Part shown: in pieces, positions 46,563 through 58,800 of the stretch | How positions within the stretch are numbered: position 1 is the stretch's first letter | Layout of the letters: the number at the start of each line of letters is the position of its first letter | NCBI RefSeq assembly: GCF_037975245.1 | Contig: NC_092566.1 | Coordinates: 16,471,001-16,535,000 of the forward strand | DNA length: 64,000 nucleotides | Source of the DNA: Apostichopus japonicus | Taxonomy: Eukaryota; Echinodermata; Holothuroidea; Aspidochirotida; Stichopodidae | Reading direction: 5' to 3' | Position numbers and translations under genes: made by a program | The notes under the pieces: generated by a model | Databases searched by the model: none | What the model was told of the DNA's origin: nothing | What the model saw: only the letters and a program-made list of their open reading frames with translations

Positions 46563-48149
46563 AAAGTAGTATCCATGTTGATTACGAGAGCACAGAAATA
46601 GATGTAGAGGAGGCAGAACTATTCTTTTTTACACACGTGACCTTCACGTGCAGTTTTCAATTTAACCATAGAACGGTACATATTTGCTCAACAGTATACC
46701 TTGTCATTGCAAGATGAGTATCACTGCATGTGGTAGGTTGCCCGCCTAACCTTCCTTGGTTACAGATAGAAGTTGTTTTTTTTTTATGTGCCTATATGTT
46801 ATGTTGCTGCTACCGGATATTTTAGTAAAGATTTAAAAGTATAGTTTGTGTATGATTTCATAGCAAGATTGTATAATTATGTAGACATGCTCGTGTTTCC
46901 TAATTAATATTTTGCATAACTAGTTTATTCCATGATGAACACAGAATTATTATTTCGGTTTATGATAAAGTTGTTAGCAAATGGTGAGCAATTTTTGGTT
47001 GGTATCCATTCTGGTACAAAACTGACTACTTGTTTAAGAAGGAAAGCAACGTCATTAAACGTAAAATAAACGTAAAGTTCCATGTGCATTTACATTTTTA
47101 TACTATACTAGTTACAATGAGCTCAATTACGTTCCTATTCCATAGGCCTATATAATGACAATACTGCAGACAAGAGAGAATCAAGATCAAATTTTGTTTT
47201 AATTTACACGAAGGCAAACATGTAACGAAGTTTATTGACTTGATTATTACTATTAAACGTTAACATTCTAACTATTATAATTGTTACATAATGATAATTT
47301 CTTCATTGTTCTTAATCATTCTATCGTGTGTACATTACGAGTGTAATTGATATCCGTCAAATCGTCACTGCAATCACTATCTCGATATCAATGATACAGG
47401 AATCCGGACCCATCCAACGGATATACAAGTAGCAGCAATATCAGCACCCCTTTTCCCCCGCAAACCCTATAGACAGCTTGGTTAGCCTTACAGATTAACG
47501 CGCCTAAGCCACTGATACCACTTGAGACAGTTAAGCGCATTCAAAAACATCTTAACAAGAGGCTATACACTAGATGAAACGGGGCACAGAATTTCCTCCT
47601 ATTTGTCTACTTTACGGCTTAGATCCCAGATGAAAGTTCCTCTTTTTCACCAAAGCCACTCAACCGAAACCACAATGGAATAAAGACCAAATGGTCTCTT
47701 TTTTTACATTGAGAACTTATACTGTGTTTAAATTGCCTAGTTATACACATACGAACCTATATACAGGACTTAGAGGAGACGAAGGAAGGGCAAACGTGTT
47801 CAAGCATTCCAACTGCTTAATGGCGAAAGTGCTATCCGTAATAGTACCATAGTTCTATGGGGACAACTAAAATCTCGACAACAGACATCGGATTATTACG
47901 TTTGCAAGGTAATCGTGACTTCAAGTATCAATAATTTCTGAAAAATGTAATACAAATGAGAAGCACGTGAGAGTTAGAAGTTTTAAAATTAGTCGTAGCT
48001 TAAGGCTTATACAAATGTGTAGGCCTACAATTGCCTAAACAGTCATAGGGCTGGTTGCGTTATGCTATACTGTTGGCCTGCAAGGTAGTTTAAGTTAAGA
48101 CAGTTAGTCAGCGGGAGACTTGCCTTATGACTAATTGTACTTACTCATT
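46563..48149. other. 3' flank of gene B and intergenic sequence
   Basis: AATAAA at 47065-47070, about 500 bp after the stop, is a candidate polyadenylation signal. Nothing else recognisable; short open frames only. Confidence 0.4.
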
Positions 48150-48318
48150 TACTAAGTTGGAATACTATTTCTGATGGGTAAACCGTGGATTTCTCCTGGA
48201 TGAAAAACCCACCTTACTTTGGCAGGCCATCGGGGTCGATCCCAAGACCTTCCAGAAGTTCGTTTTCCATTGCTTCTAAACCACCGTTTATATCCACACG
48301 ACCATATAGCACTGGTAC
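48150..48318 (-). mobile_element. SINE, same family as at 58795 (opposite strand)
   Basis: The minus strand carries a tRNA-like start (CCAGTGCTATATGGTCGTG) followed by AGTAAGGTGGGTTTTTCATC and CCACGGTTTACCCATC. This core is shared with the plus-strand copy at about 58890-58935. The two copies differ much more in the heads. Confidence 0.65.
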
Positions 48319-48988
48319 AATGGAACAATGTATGTAGTGATCCTACATTGGATATAAGAATAAATGTTAGAATGATTTGCGAAGAAAACAAAAAGGACCA
48401 ATGTCGTCGTTTGTGTTTGGGGGGGCATTTTTGCAAGTCGCGTTCATTGGTAGAGAAAAATCTACCAACTACTTATAATTTTTTTGAAGGTAATTTGAAA
48501 TAATTCTCTAACCTTAGAAAATTATTCAAATGTGAGCGGTTGCTATGTACAGTAGGCCTATCAGTTATCTCAAAGAAGAATATAGCCTATATAAAGACTT
48601 CATCAAAATTAAAAAGCAGGGATTTCTAAGGTACGGAGGTTCTAATATCCAATATGAAAATGATAAATGTCATATAATACTTACATCTCTGGCATGTACG
48701 GGAAAAGATGTCTAGAACTCACTTGATCATTTTTTTTTTTATTAAAATCCGTTTTTGTGCATGTATTTTGCAAATCGTAGGCTTCGTATTTAACTTCCTG
48801 TTAGTAATTTGTGTTTCTTGATACATTTCCTCCAAATTCTTATTCATTTGACTTCTTAAATCGACGCAATGGGTGCTCAGTACGTTCGTTTTAAAAGTAT
48901 TGAAAGTGTTCATGCAGTCTTTCTTAGTATACTAATGCAGAAGAATCCTAACTTTTCGATATATAACTTATATTGCTAATGTCACCTG

Positions 48989-49335
48989 CAAGGGCGTAGG
49001 AACCGGGGGGCTGGGGGCGCCAGCCCCCCCCCCCCGGTTAAAAATATGGGGGGGGGGCAGAAGTATCATTCCGCCCCCCCGCTCCGCAAGTCAGAAAACC
49101 CCTTTTTCATTTCCAAATGAGAAAAAAATATCATAGTTGGAGCACCAAATTGCATCTAAGGCCAGGTGAAAATGCAAAATTATTTACAAAATGGAGTGGG
49201 ATGTTGAAGTGTGCTATATTGCACCAAATTGCATCTGAGGCCACCTGGAAATGCAAAAAAAGTTCAACCTCCCCCAGGCCGGCCATCATTCTTCAGCCCC
49301 CCCCCCCCACTCAAAAGTACCTTCCTACGCCACTG
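48989..49335. mobile_element. hAT-type MITE, 347 bp, with perfect 8-bp target duplication
   Basis: Ends CAAGGGCGTAGGAA (left) and, inverted, CAGTGGCGTAGGAA (right) are followed inward by G-runs and C-runs. The 8 bp GTCACCTG flank both sides (48981-48988 and 49336-49343). There is no coding capacity. An internal ~30-bp phrase (CACCAAATTGCATCT...GAAAATGCAAAA) occurs twice. Confidence 0.85.
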
Positions 49336-49496
49336 GTCACCTGACTAATAGTAGGCTATTTACCGGGAAATACCTATTGGCCTATTTGTTGTATCAAATT
49401 GTAAGACCTTCCTTACTATATTCTTTTCACACTGCTTTTCATTTACAGCTTTCACGAATAGTAGACAGGACTAACATTTTAGTAGACGGACATAAG

Positions 49497-50226
49497 ATGG
49501 CTCCCAAAGACCAGTGTGGACTTAGTCAGTTCTTTTTCAGTGGCGTTGATCCAAACAGGTTCGCATATCCACAGGTAGGATCAGCAGATTTTATATTCCT
49601 CAGTTAAGGGACGGTGTAAATCACATGCCAATTGCTATGATACAAACAAATCGTAAACACGTACTTTATGTAAGGTTAAGCTAAGAATAAGCTGCAAATG
49701 TTTGATGCGTTTACGTAGTTTGGCATCTGTTTTAAATTCTTTCTTTCTAAATATAGTCAACCACATCTACCTAAGCAATTTTAATCAACTAACATATATC
49801 AAAATATTTGGTCAGCAAATTGGTTAAATAAATTATAATTTCCCATTTTTCTCACAGACTCGATGGCCTTTTCTTCCCGGTACTTTCATACTTTATCGAA
49901 TCCTTTTAGCAGGATACCAGGTAGCTGTATTTACGTTGGTTCTTCTCTTCTGGGGAGTACCGCCATATTACTCGCCTGTCGACGACAAAGCAAAATGGTT
50001 CATCTATAGTTCAAACTGGGCTTATCTTGTTACCGTATTATACACTCTTTGGACGGCTTTGACTACGGTTTACTGGCATATGCGTGGAGAAAATCGAAGT
50101 AAGACTATAATTACAGCACTTTGACTATTTCCAGTAATAAAATGTCATTACAATGTACTTCCCATACGCTTCCTCCAGTTATTACAACATTGTTTGGCAA
50201 CCATCATGGTCCTTGCAGTATGAATG

Positions 50227-50264
<38 letters not shown>

Positions 50265-51187
50265 CGAAATGTTGTAATTAGTTGGAATCATATGCAATTA
50301 AGTAGGCTAGGGTAAAAAGAACATTTGTTGTGGTCATTAAGTTGTATGTTATCTTATGAAATACAAGCAATTTGCCCTTTTTGAGTGAGACGAATAACTC
50401 CACACTCTTTGTACAGGTAATACCGGTATCAAGTGTCTTTGCAGGACGAAGGTCACGAAATTGCAAACATTATAACCATAGCTTAAGTGTCTTTGCTATA
50501 AATGCATGGTGAATGAAATAAATAAACTTTTGAGATTGCGAAGTTGTTTATACTGTACCGCAGTGGTTATGTCTCTGTAATGTTTACCTCCCAACAGATA
50601 GTCCTGGATTCTTCTACTATGCAAAAGAAGTCACTGAGCAATATTCTGGCCAATCGATAGAACTGAGTCAGCCGATCGAAAGACGAAGCTTCACTGCTCC
50701 CATGCCTTGGTATTTTAAAGTGACGTGGTTTCTACAAGTCATTGCCTGTAGCTCCCAGTTAGCAACAACTGCATTCTTCTGGGTCCTCCGATCTGAACTG
50801 GAATATTACTCTATCAACTTCTTCACTCTGAACGTCCACGGTGTGTCTCTCGCTCTTGTCACCTTTGATTTCCTCGTTTCGGCGAATCCCTGTCGAATTC
50901 TGCATTCGATATATATCGGGTTGTTCGGATTAATGTATTACCTGTTCACGTACATGTATCACTCTTTAGGTGGATTTAACCCCAGCGGTGGGACTTACAT
51001 TTATGAAGACCTCTTGGACTGGGAGATTAATCCTATGTTCACCGCCCTCATAGGTATAATTGTAGTCATTGTCGGATGTCCTCCTTTACACATCATCTTC
51101 TTCCTCCTTTATCTCATCAAGGTGGCTTTTGCAAAATGCTGCGTCTGCTGCTCATTTCGTATTCCGGGAGAAGGAACGATGTCTTAA
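49497..51187 (+). CDS. Gene C: rolling-stone-family multipass membrane protein (302 aa, 3 coding exons)
   Basis: Coding exons 49497-49574, 49858-50098 and 50598-51187 (stop TAA) sum to 909 nt. The start MAPKDQCG is the only ATG in the first open exon; its 5' UTR may begin after the acceptor at 49448. About six or seven hydrophobic segments are visible. Family landmarks: SSNWAYLVTVLY, VTFDFLVSANPCRILH, a GLMYYLFTYMYH helix, LGGFNPSGG and YIYEDLLDWE. Rolling stone was described in Drosophila myoblast fusion, but the biochemical role of the family is unclear, so no function is claimed here. The tail ends in a Cys cluster (KCCVCCSF), a possible palmitoylation site. Confidence 0.82.
50228..50261. 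repeat. (TA)n microsatellite in a gene C intron
   Basis: About 34 bp of TA. Short inverted words (TTACAACATT and AATGTTGTAA) flank it at about 50180 and 50268. Confidence 0.85.
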
Positions 51188-54100
51188 AACTGCATATTCT
51201 GCATTTGGTTGTTAATTTTTGTGTCACGCTGGGGTGAGAGGAGGGGGTGATAGGAGGGGACATGTGCGCCTCTTATAATTCTTTTAAAATTTCTCTCTGA
51301 ACTGCAAGTATTTTTTTCCTGTTCAAAACAAGGTATATTGGATACATGAGCAAACTCTACGCGAGAGAGCATTTTTTTTACGTTTTACCAATGGTTTCTT
51401 TCTTACCACTATTTCGGTAGTGACTTCGGTATCTACCAACACTTGTCTCCTAGACATCATAAAATATCAAAGTAATTAATTACCGTAGTAATTAAACCAT
51501 CAACCATGTCCGGAGAAATTTGTGTCCCACAACTTTTAAGGTGATGTGTTGTGTCATTTGTATACTTCACACTTATTTTCCTCTTCCCTGGTATGATTTC
51601 GTCGGATAATTTTCGGGACTTATCTTTACATTCATCTGAAACTTTCTAAACGGTTGTATACGTTACCACAATCTTGTTACAAACTATACGCAAAGTGCAG
51701 CTGTAATCCAATATTTCTCAACAATAACACTTTCGTATTTTAATTAACATTTCCCTCATACTTAGTTCGAATTTGGAAAAGCATAACTATGTGTAATGTC
51801 GAGTACCATATCGTAGTTTCTTGTTTTTTTTTTTTTAGGCTGAGAGATAGTAACATTATAACTTCGTATACGCCCATATCAAACGAGGGATTAATAACAA
51901 TATGTGTTACAAATCCATGTGTTATCACATACTTATAAATGGAATATCATACTGCATTTTACACTAACTTATCAGAGAAACTATTCACTATATAATTACA
52001 CTGTCAATTCGATGGATGGCGCTATGTCATTTTTATACCATATACTGTAGCTTTTAATCTGTATAATAGTTTGTCAAGCCTACTTTTAATGCATGTTCCC
52101 GCTATCTGACCGACGGTAACTGCCTGTCATTTTTATCTCAATATTTTAGTATACTTCGCACAATTCATCATGTATTCTTTCATTTGTCGTATTCAACGAC
52201 TTCACACCATAATAAACAACTGTACAAGCATTTAATCAAGCCCGTGAGTCGTGCTTCATTAATGTCGTCTGCCAACACACCAGGCTTCTAACTCACCCAT
52301 GTGTTTTATGTTATCCTGGATGAACAATTTAAAATGCCAATCATACGAGTTCTTAAACTGTTTATAACTTTGTTGCACTATTCTTACTACCGTCCGATTA
52401 AACAGGAAATTCTATTTACAAATTTCAAAACACAATACCGGTCTGTTTGTCCCACGCCACTACCCCCCCCCCCCCGCCCCCCTCAAAAAAAAAATGTCTC
52501 AAATTAATAATTGAATTATGCTGTGGAAAACAGTCAAGTTCAAGCACTTAATAATATTTACAAAATCGTTCTTCGTGGGAAGCAGGGTGGTGGAAGTAAT
52601 CCTCACATTTAAGAATTACTGCCAATGAAGTAGCTACTTCATTCACAACCAATCAATCAACCAACCAACCAACGAACCAATCACAACTTATGGTAAGAAC
52701 TCTCCAGGTAAGCTCCGCCTACACGTGTGCTCTCCAGAGTGAGAGAGAGAGATAGTTAAAAACATCTGGCGTTTAACATCTTATTGTTCTGGAAGAGTTA
52801 AGCTTAGACAGGTTTAAAACTTGTTCTTTGTAATGGAGCGTGAGAAACTTGGCAGGAAGCATCTCCCAAGGATGCCTCCAACTATGGAAAATATCTGAAC
52901 GGAGTAAATTAAACATATTCTATACAATTACGGCACTACAATCAAAAACTGGTCTCGTTTATCGTTAAAAACTGAAATTATTATATTACCTTGGAAATAA
53001 GGCAAGTTCAGCATGCGCAGTTGTTACTTGGGTGGTGGTAAAGTTATCAAAGGACAGTGTTTTGTCATATTCAAATGTTGTTCTTAATAAAACAATACAT
53101 AGGATACATGAACAAAAGGATATAGGATGTTAGGAAAACTGTTGAACACATCTTTAGTCAAAAATGAATTTTCCTCTGGAATATCCCTTAAGCCAGAAGA
53201 ACACTCCAGACGGAATTGGAATTTTAAATTAAAAACAACCCTGAAACAATAGTTTGTTTCACGTTTCATTTATTTAATAAAAAAACTGCAAAGTGTTATT
53301 ACAAAAATACCACTAGTTAATTCTTTTTTTTTTTTCCAATAAAATTTGATACAAGCATATGCAATGGGTATAAGTAATTCTAGCCCAAACAAATCTGCTT
53401 TCTTATTTGTAATTATAATTAAAAAACTTTAGCAGTTTTGGCATTTAAGCTATTTATATGCTATATTTTAATTTATTATTATCATTAAAAGTAGCTATAA
53501 CTAAATAAAAAACTTGTGAAATTGTTTTATTCTATCCCAAATCATATGATTTATTTCTGAAGTAGCAATAGGGTTTAACATATATACCTCGCGTTTTCTG
53601 GAAGAAACAGAAAAAGGAAAAATTGGGTCGCACCTGAGAATAAATTGATGCAAAGCCTAGGAAAAATTTAAAACATTTTTGTAATTTTTGTTGTTGTTGT
53701 TAACATTACAATGAGTCAAATATGCCTATTCTGTATGATATAATGAAAATACACTTAAACAAAAGTTCAGTTATTCCTATACATTTTTTTATTGGTTTAT
53801 TAATGTGCCAAATAGGTTAGTACTTTCTCGTTACCTGATTTGAATGACAAACTTTTCTCTCTTTTCGAAACACTTGTAGCAATACAACAGGTTTGGGTGT
53901 TGCTCATACTGAGAGCAAACAAATACATCAAGCTATTGACAACTTCTAATATCAACGTAGAGACTTAAAAAAAGAGGAATTGCCAAGTTACAGTTAAACT
54001 TGTAGGTGAAATGTTTCATATGAATATTGACCTTTGACCTTCTTTGCTGATGTGAATATGGAATCTCATCATTTGCCTTCTTTTTCGTTCTCGTTTTTTA

Positions 54101-54622
54101 TACAACACTCCTGACTTATATTTCCTTCTATCAATAATTGGAAATAGCTGCTTCTCCAGATTTTTTGGTCAATTCTATACCTCTATGGATTTCTTGCCTT
54201 AGTATAAATATGATTCTTTCTAAATTCTTTCCTTTTCCATCTCTGGTATGAAGTATATGCGAAGATTCTTTCTGATGGTTATGGTATGATACATTTGTAG
54301 AGAAAAAATAAAACCAGAGTAATTAATGTACATTCAGCCTCAACTGATATGAAAATGACATTTTATTGTCATGGTACAACATCTTTCCCATCCTCTTTAC
54401 AGAAGTCATTAGGTAGCAACTTTAGAAGCAACTTTGCTAGGCAATAAAACGTTGACACTGTCTGCTGTTCCTGACAGAGTAAAAAACAGGCAGTTCAAAA
54501 GTGATCAAAGGCAAACTGTTAACACTGACTTAAATTCCTCACATTCTTAGACATTTTATTCTTCCAACTTTGAAGTCAAAAATGTATCTACAACAAGTCA
54601 TATTCTGATGAGAGTTACAATT
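51188..54622. other. Convergent intergenic region between genes C and D
   Basis: Holds the 3' ends of both genes. For gene C an AATAAA is at 52211-52216, about 1 kb after the stop. For gene D (minus) the inverted signal TTTATT occurs at 54555-54560 and 54362-54367. A short AACC-type microsatellite lies at 52645-52680 and a C-rich run at 52455-52480. No other gene seen. Confidence 0.45.
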
Positions 54623-55846
54623 CTAGAAGCCATGGTCACTCTCATAAAAGCGACCCTCTGGAACATAGGCCATCTGTCTGGTCCTTTTCTTAACCGTCCT
54701 TCTTTCCTCGATTATGTCTTCATTGCCTTCGTCGATATTGTCAAAGTCGGTTAGACTACTCCAGCCAGACCCTCGAGCTGTGCTCATGGTTCCCACGTTA
54801 TAGCGTCTCAGATCATCGTCCGAGTGGGTGGACAGAGTACGGGATGTCAGCGAGTGACCGTCGCCCTCTCTGAACCGGGAAGAGTATGTGCCACTCCTGA
54901 CGGATCCTCGACCCTCGACCGGGAATGGTTCCTCTCCGTTGATGATGAAGAGCTCGTCCACGACTTCTCTCTGCTTTGGTTTCGGCTCGTCCATGTAGAC
55001 TTTGTGGGAGGAGCTTTGGGTGACATGGCGCTCTTCGGAGACCATCATACCGTCGTCCTCTTGGAATTCTCTCTTCGTGCGCTCCTCATGGAAGTTGGAC
55101 TGATTGCCAAAGTCAGACATGGGATCTAGGTATTGCTTACTCCCTCCATACGTGTCCACGTGATTGAACCCCGTGGACGACATCCTGTCGTGGTCGTAAC
55201 CCACGTCGACCACGGCCTCCACCTCTCCTCCGTAATGAGATGACCCCTGCCTCGAAGAGGCGTGGCTTCTGTTGTAATCCTGTTCATCGTCGTATCCAAC
55301 GTTCACACTTACACTTCGGTTCATGTTGTCGAACCTGGCGGTGCTCCTCGAGAACTGCGCTTTGGATTCCTCTGAAGTACGGTTATCCAGCATCGCTCGA
55401 ATCTCGGCCGCGGTCTGCTTTCTCAGCGCCTCCCTGTCGATTTCGTTGGTGACCATTCGGCTGTACTCCCTGGCCGGTTGCTGCGTCTTGTGACTCAGTG
55501 TATTTGCATTACGCTGGCTCTGAGAATAGGCGCTCGTCTCTATGAACGATGTCTCTTGTGTTCTGGGGAAGGTGCCACCAAACATACCGTCTGATTCTCC
55601 GGTGACGACGGAAACCGAACCGTCCCTGTTAATGGTCCCAACTCTCTTGACGTTTGTTCGTTCCTCCGAGAAGTAATTGTCGTGAAATCCTCCCTCGCCG
55701 ATGAGCCCGTTCTCATTCAGACTGCTGCCATCCCCATAGGCGAAGTTGTCCCGTCTGGAATTCTTGCCAACCAGGGAAGTCATAATGAGAGCATCGTGGG
55801 CCTGGTCTACGTACATATCCTCACCATCAAAGTTAACAATACCCTC
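54623..55846 (-). CDS. Main cytoplasmic-tail exon of gene D
   Basis: A 1224-nt terminal exon, acceptor CTATACAG and stop TAG at 54625-54623. The sequence is polar, acidic and Ser/Arg-rich, mostly likely disordered, with a possible helix around EIDREALRKQTAAEIRAML. GC content is clearly higher than in the surrounding introns. The last residues FYESDHGF do not form a standard class I PDZ ligand. Confidence 0.8.
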   Translation of the reverse strand, partial: EGIVNFDGEDMYVDQAHDALIMTSLVGKNSRRDNFAYGDGSSLNENGLIGEGGFHDNYFSEERTNVKRVGTINRDGSVSVVTGESDGMFGGTFPRTQETSFIETSAYSQSQRNANTLSHKTQQPAREYSRMVTNEIDREALRKQTAAEIRAMLDNRTSEESKAQFSRSTARFDNMNRSVSVNVGYDDEQDYNRSHASSRQGSSHYGGEVEAVVDVGYDHDRMSSTGFNHVDTYGGSKQYLDPMSDFGNQSNFHEERTKREFQEDDGMMVSEERHVTQSSSHKVYMDEPKPKQREVVDELFIINGEEPFPVEGRGSVRSGTYSSRFREGDGHSLTSRTLSTHSDDDLRRYNVGTMSTARGSGWSSLTDFDNIDEGNEDIIEERRTVKKRTRQMAYVPEGRFYESDHGF

Positions 55847-58800
55847 CTGTATAGAGGAAAGTTCAAAATGATAAAAAATGTAAACAAAATTCAAAGAAAA
55901 AGGAAATTATGACAGAATAACAATAATTATAATCATAAGAAAAAAGGAAGTAACATTATTCTGCTAAATATCCATGAGGCTGATAATTCCAGCAAAAACA
56001 TTCTAAATAACCATGTGGAACAAAAGTAACGTTGGATACACAAAGTTTGTTGAAATTCAGCCTGGAATTTTTAACTATTAAACCTGCAACCTCAACTTTA
56101 CCATTCTGTAATTTTGCATGACAGTTTGGTATTGGGCAGTGGAGTATTTCTGGTATTAGGAAAGAAGCTATATTACTTTTTATCCACCTGATCTACCTTT
56201 TCTTACTTCTGAATTTGTTTTGGACTATTGCGTTTTGGGCTTATTTTTTTTATTTTTCTATTATTTTTTATTTTTTTAGTATCGTTTAATACAGGTGTTT
56301 TTTATATTGTTGATTTTGGCTTTTACATTTATTGCCTTATTGGTTCTATATATTTAATATTTTGGTTTTTGTTACTATTTGTTTCTAGGTTTTACATTTG
56401 TAAAGCGCTTTGAGCAGCTTTGATGATTATGCGCTATATTATTATTACTTTTTATTATTATTATTATCTGGATATAAAATCCAACTCTTTGGTTGACTGT
56501 TAGATAGCGGTTCGTTTTCCTTTCAATGCAACCATCTTGACCTGCATGGCACTCTACTGATAGTTACGTCTTGTTTGTTTAGAAGATATAATTATCCACA
56601 GACTCTAAATAACATTTGTGTGTACTTTGGTGCCACTCCAGACAAAACCTGTTATCACCACAATTAATTATTCCTTAATCTATCTATCAAGGGTTATAAA
56701 TATGTTTTCTTACAACCCTCAGAAAACACTTCAACAAACCTCAGGTGAGAGAAATATCCAGAAATTATTTGAGAAATTCAAATTATGATATGGTAAACTT
56801 TGGAGTGGTGGAGGGATGGTGGTAGGGATTCAAATGGAGAACTTGAAACAAACCACAGTGCTTCTAGAATACACATGTCACCTAGCAAGTTCATTTCCTT
56901 TTCCTGAAATGGAGAACAGGATAATTGCAGAAAACTTGATTAAAATTTTTTTAAAAGTCAGAGAGAGAAAAGAAAAGAAATAGTACAATATCATACCTGG
57001 TATTCATATTCCTTTTTGAAATCTGTGTCATCGAAACCTTGATTGTGTCGCCTGGGAGAAAGAACAAGATTATTCACAAAATAATTATTCTGCAACTTTG
57101 AAAGTGTTATATATCCAAGCAGTCATTCAGAAAGAGCTACCACCAATGTCCACTTAATAATGTTTGCAAATAATTCTTTCTGAATAGAAACCCAAAAGTT
57201 ACAGTGTCAAACAATATAAATGCCACCAGCCAACTGTCATCATTACATATTTAATTTGGTTCAATTCCTTTCAAATTTTTATCATAAATTAAATATGACA
57301 CAAACCCAACCATCATCTTTAGCTTAATATATTACAGAGGTCATTGCGAAGAACAACTTTCCAGAACAGATATTTAACAAAAAAACTTGCTCCGTTTTGG
57401 GGATATGCAAGTTTAAAAAGTCCTGTCTGAGAGCTGTTATCATTGTAAATATGTGATGTCATAGTGCCACTAGGATCTGAAAACCTTTTCACGTTTTCAT
57501 ATTCAGGGGAGAGCCTGGGGTAAAAAAAAAAATAACGGGACTTTGCAAAATTTGCGGTATAGGCGCCAGTTTGCTTATGCTACAGTGTGTTAGGATAATA
57601 GTTTTTGTCCCCTAGGTAGAAATCACAGATATTCCGCGAATTCGCGGAAAAAGCTCATGCCTGAATATTAGAAATGTTGAATGCCACAGTGTTGATTCTG
57701 AAGCCAGCATTAGGCCATAATACAAAGTTCAATATTTTAGAAATCAGAATTTACAAAATGCTGTCTCCTTTTTAACTCTGCATGATTTAAATCATCCTCA
57801 ACGTCTGATATCAAACTTCTCAAGCAACAGGACAGGGATTTGCACTTGCTCAAACTTCTCCAATTGCAATAATAAACTTATTAAACAATATTAAACTCCA
57901 ATTGCAATTATCTAACTTGATTGCTCTGTGACGAAATGTGGAAATTTAAATATATTCACATAAAACAAACATAAAATAACTTTCTAAATGTTTCCCCCAA
58001 AAGCTTTCAGGTATTAAGCTAGTGTTCACCTGGCATTCAGTAACAAGATGGACTACTTATCTCACATATCAAGTTAATTGTAAGGTATCTTTCCCTTACC
58101 AAGATGAACATATGAAAACTTTAAGAAATTGATGCCTTTAGGCATCATAGATGATATGTCATAGACCATTTGAAATAGAATGCTAGCAGTTCTTGGTTGT
58201 ATATTTCTATAACACTTTTTTGTAAATTTTGAGAAATGACTATTCATTGATTGAAGTGGCTGGACTATAAAGTCTAACACAGAGCCAATTAGTAACAGTT
58301 CCTCAGACACAACATAAAACTACATGGGAAAACGTAATATTTTTATGACTCACATACAATGTAGTACAAGTTTGTCAAGCAGTGTTGAATGTCATTCAAG
58401 GTCTCTCTGACATTGTTTTAATATGAAGTTGGTTAATATGACGAATTTGGTTTTTTGTTGAATGATTAGAATATATTATATTTTAATACATCCTGTTATT
58501 TATATGTAGTACAGGTGTCTTGAAGGTGGCGACATAACCAAAAAATTTTTGGGAAAGGAACTACCTACGAGTTGAATCAATGTTTGCCTTTCATAGAATC
58601 TTCTATTATAGACAAGCACACAAAACATAACGTACCCATCGTAACTGTCTTTCTCTGTGATGACCAGCTGTTGTCCCCTGGCAGCACCAGCAGCCCCCGC
58701 AGCACCACCACCCAGGAACTTGTTATACCTGGGGAATGAAGAACATTCAATGAATAAAGTAGTACATGACATTTTGATATCTTTAATTAATATTCCGGTG

